DNA of 9,080 nt from assembly GCA_027306915.1 (NCBI GenBank), contig DAHUYW010000067.1, positions 1-9,080 on the forward strand, in the 5' to 3' direction. The translations under genes and the position numbers were made by a program. Below, in pieces: positions 7,444-9,080 of this stretch. The DNA is from Spirochaetales bacterium. Its GTDB lineage: Bacteria; Spirochaetota; Spirochaetia; DAHUYW01. The notes under the pieces are model-generated. The model saw only the letters and a program-made list of their open reading frames with translations. It was not told where the DNA came from and made no database searches. Within the stretch, counting starts at the first letter, position 1, and the number at the start of each line of letters is the position of its first letter.

Positions 7444-7450
7444 AAGGAGG
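7444..7450 (+). promoter_or_regulatory. Strong ribosome binding site of the lipoprotein gene
   Basis: AAGGAGG, a near-perfect anti-16S match, ends seven bases before the ATG at 7458. It is the strongest such site in the window and suggests high expression of the lipoprotein. Confidence 0.8.
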
Positions 7451-7457
7451 GAATACT

Positions 7458-8018
7458 ATGGTGATTCGGTCACGAAAGGCTGGATTACTCAGAACTACGG
7501 TTCTGCTTCTCGCGCTTGTCGGGGCCGTGCTGCTAGTCGCGTGCACCGGTCCAGCGGGGCGAATCTACGGGCAATTTGACTACGATGGTTACATCTATGC
7601 GGCTATTTTGGGAGGCTTTCCTTCTGGGATAATATACGCCAACCATGACTACGAAATAACTGCCGGCACCTACAGTGTCAAATTCACTCTCAGCGACGGA
7701 ACATACTACTACCCTGGCTATTTCGCAGGTTATCCGACGGACCCCAGCTGGTACTACAACTCAACGTATACCTGCTCGGCAAATGCCGGAAAACCATTTT
7801 GGGCAGCCGGCGACGATAAATACTTCAGACTATATCTGGGGTATACCGGACTTCAAAAATCAGGCTCCTTTAGCGTCAAAGGGACCTCTCCGAAAGTGGG
7901 CACCTCATCCTGGACCGAAAACGGCCTTCTGGTAACCGTAACCACCAAAATCGGGCAGACAACACCGGATCGCTCTGACGAGACTCAGGGAAACCAGATC
8001 CTGAGCAAATCAGAATAG
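7458..8018 (+). CDS. Tyrosine-rich putative lipoprotein of unknown function
   Basis: The protein has 186 aa and I do not recognise its family. The N-terminus is a lipoprotein signal: basic MVIRSRK, a hydrophobic run TVLLLALVGAVLLVAC, and the lipobox LVAC with C29. The mature part to about residue 130 is very rich in tyrosine (about 18 between residues 37 and 129, including YYY at 83-85) and in glycine. Alternating hydrophobic patterns such as GTYSVKFTLSDGTYYYPGYF suggest a beta-sandwich domain. One further cysteine is C106. The C-terminal 20 residues are polar and probably disordered. Codons are clearly less GC-rich than in neighbours: the stretch 7561-7620 is about 45% GC against about 72% for 8761-8820, a sign of a foreign or fast-evolving gene. 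It is flanked by long spacers, so it appears monocistronic. A surface or outer-membrane location is inferred from the lipobox. Confidence 0.8.
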   Translation: MVIRSRKAGLLRTTVLLLALVGAVLLVACTGPAGRIYGQFDYDGYIYAAILGGFPSGIIYANHDYEITAGTYSVKFTLSDGTYYYPGYFAGYPTDPSWYYNSTYTCSANAGKPFWAAGDDKYFRLYLGYTGLQKSGSFSVKGTSPKVGTSSWTENGLLVTVTTKIGQTTPDRSDETQGNQILSKSE

Positions 8019-8472
8019 ACCACCCATTCCGCCAGACCGGATCGACTCTCAGCACTAAGCGGTCCTTGCAGACATTCACTCTAGTGGAACGATTGGAGTC
8101 GTTTCGTCCAGGCCGCGGATTCAGAGTCGTGTAGATACGTGAGAGAGAAATCGACAGTGAGTAGAGTCCAGAGATTCACCGTCGCGTTCGACCCAGACGA
8201 CCACAAGTCGTGCAGCAAGCTCTCCACGGCGTCAGGAGCAGGCGTTCAACCCCTCCGACACGCGGGACCATCGTACTGATGTGCTCGTCGACGTCATGCT
8301 CGTGGAGCACGAAGCACGATTCGAGGTCGATCCTGTTGAAGCACGAGAGGTTCATCTCCGATCTGTGGAGAACGCCGAGGGAGCTGCGGGAGGCGTCGCC
8401 ACCGAGGGCTTGCATCGGAGTATCCGGTGTGGCAGGCTCTCCGGGTTCTCTGTAGGGAGGCTGCCGAACCGT
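8019..8472. other. Spacer of about 450 bp, no convincing gene; possible decayed coding sequence in its second half
   Basis: No T-tract terminator follows the lipoprotein. On the plus strand the frame of the next gene is open back to 8161, and from 8278 it reads protein-like (DVLVDVMLVEHEARFEVDPV, then an EAREVHLRSVENAEG run). It has no recognised domain and runs straight into the membrane protein's start region. A minus-strand frame (8415-8176) is also open but rich in Cys, Arg and Ser, as non-coding readings often are. GC content rises again here. I see no RNA gene. Confidence 0.5.
8454..8460 (+). promoter_or_regulatory. Ribosome binding site of the TMEM175-like gene
   Basis: AGGGAGG ends 12 bases before the ATG at 8473. 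The spacing is long, but it is the only good match nearby and it supports the short, family-length reading. Confidence 0.45.
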
Positions 8473-9048
8473 ATGAACAAGACGCGTTTGGAAGCGTTCA
8501 GCGACGGGGTGATCGCTATCCTCATCACCATCATGGTCCTCGGACTACACATCCCTCGCGGCGCGACGCTCGCGGCGCTGCGCCCGCTCTTGCCCGTGTT
8601 TCTGACCTACCTGTTGAGCTTCGTCTATCTGGCCATTTACTGGAACAACCACCATCACCTGCTCCACGCGGCGGACAAGACGAGCGGCGGGATCCTGTGG
8701 GCGAACATGCACCTGCTCTTCTGGCTTTCGCTCGTTCCCTTCGTTACCGGATGGATGGGAGAGAACAGCTTCGCCCCCGTACCGACCGCGGTCTACGGCG
8801 TGGTCCTCCTCTGCGCGGCCATTGCCTACTGGATCCTGCAGAGGCTGATCGTCGCCCTGCAGGGACCGGGTTCCAAGCTTGCGGCTGCACTCGGCAGGGA
8901 TCTCAAGGGCAAGGTTTCGCCCCTGCTGTATAGCGTCGCTATTCCGTTGGCCTTTGTCGACCGGTGGATCTCGTATGGGATCTATATCCTCGTCGCGCTT
9001 ATGTGGCTGGTCCCGGATCGCAGGATCGAGGCGAAGCTTTACCGATGA
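8473..9048 (+). CDS. TMEM175/DUF1211-family integral membrane protein, probable potassium channel
   Basis: The protein has 191 aa, typical for a bacterial single-repeat member of this family. It opens with MNKTRLEAFSDGVIAILITI, containing the family hallmark R-x-x-x-FSDGV-x-AI at the start of helix 1. Predicted membrane helices are at about 9-26, 39-57, 75-94, 104-124, 149-165 and 167-183, six in all. The conserved WNNHHHLLH loop (57-65) follows helix 2. Bacterial TMEM175 proteins form tetrameric potassium-permeable channels lined by helix 1; that role is transferred from the family. The start at 8473 was chosen because the hallmark motif begins there as in homologues and AGGGAGG lies upstream. 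A reading from 8281 would add 64 residues with no family match. The gene ends 32 bp before the window edge. No neighbour suggests an operon. Confidence 0.9.
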   Translation: MNKTRLEAFSDGVIAILITIMVLGLHIPRGATLAALRPLLPVFLTYLLSFVYLAIYWNNHHHLLHAADKTSGGILWANMHLLFWLSLVPFVTGWMGENSFAPVPTAVYGVVLLCAAIAYWILQRLIVALQGPGSKLAAALGRDLKGKVSPLLYSVAIPLAFVDRWISYGIYILVALMWLVPDRRIEAKLYR

Positions 9049-9080
9049 AATGGGGCCGCGGCGCGGCAGCCGCCGACATT

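Larger units (their letters stand above)
6932..7457. other. Spacer of about 530 bp without a convincing gene
   Basis: Short open frames occur on both strands (for example + 7195-7464 and - 7038-7280), but neither shows recognisable domains, and the first overlaps the next gene's start. A short stem CGGAG/CTCCG at 6947-6958 has too small a loop and no T-run to be a terminator. Base composition drifts to lower GC toward the right. The last 100 bp hold a candidate promoter and a strong ribosome binding site for the lipoprotein. No RNA gene was recognised. Confidence 0.6.

Noticed and set aside
7195..7464. 89-aa open frame with a partly hydrophobic N-terminus ahead of the lipoprotein
   Set aside because: No domain, no coding-like codon bias, and it runs over the lipoprotein's strong ribosome binding site and start. 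An AGAGGG before its ATG is the only support.
7984..8005. Inverted repeat CTCAGG / CCTGAG near the end of the lipoprotein gene
   Set aside because: Only six pairs with a ten-base loop, inside coding sequence and without a T-run; likely chance.
8176..8415. 79-aa minus-strand open frame in the second spacer
   Set aside because: No recognisable motif, unusual composition, and it competes with an equally open plus-strand frame.
8281..8472. N-terminal extension of the TMEM175-like protein to 8281
   Set aside because: The family hallmark begins at the ATG at 8473, bacterial members are about 190-200 aa, and the extension has no family similarity.

Overview
This is a GC-rich (roughly 60%) bacterial window. 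Two predicted lipoproteins with lipoboxes, a periplasmic-type sensor kinase and HD-GYP signalling point to a Gram-negative (diderm) organism. The phylum cannot be fixed from sequence reading alone; Spirochaetota or a deltaproteobacterial lineage would fit, but this is a low-confidence guess. No tRNA, rRNA, CRISPR array or insertion sequence was seen.

Left edge (1-228, + strand): the C-terminal end of a gene that resembles the tail of an adenine-specific, type III-like (Mod) DNA methyltransferase. A short GC-rich inverted repeat (241-260) separates it from the convergent operon on the minus strand.

Main feature (5661 down to 283, - strand): a tightly packed three-gene signalling operon. In transcription order it holds (i) an orphan NMT1/SsuA-type substrate-binding lipoprotein (5476-4487); (ii) a 1026-aa hybrid sensor kinase with two membrane segments, HAMP, HisKA, HATPase, two receiver domains and an HPt domain (4474-1394); and (iii) a receiver-HD-GYP response regulator, a predicted c-di-GMP phosphodiesterase (1401-283). 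The first gap is 12 bp and the second junction is an 8-bp overlap (ATGCGTAA). The simplest reading is ligand -> lipoprotein -> kinase -> phosphorelay -> c-di-GMP degradation. The layout resembles RpfC/RpfG, but with a binding protein as the likely sensor. No ABC permease or ATPase lies within the window. An AT-rich stretch (about 5610-5670) holds the probable operon promoter.

Right half (5730-9048, + strand): a series of apparently independent small genes. They are a class I SAM-dependent methyltransferase (5784-6488), a VOC/glyoxalase-fold protein (6539-6931), a tyrosine-rich unrecognised lipoprotein of lower GC content (7458-8018), and a TMEM175/DUF1211-type membrane protein (8473-9048). 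Long spacers of about 530 and 450 bp flank the lipoprotein and hold no convincing gene.

The best candidate for an undescribed system is the binding-lipoprotein / double-receiver hybrid kinase / HD-GYP operon. Its parts belong to known families; what is unusual is the combination and the absence of a transporter in the window.
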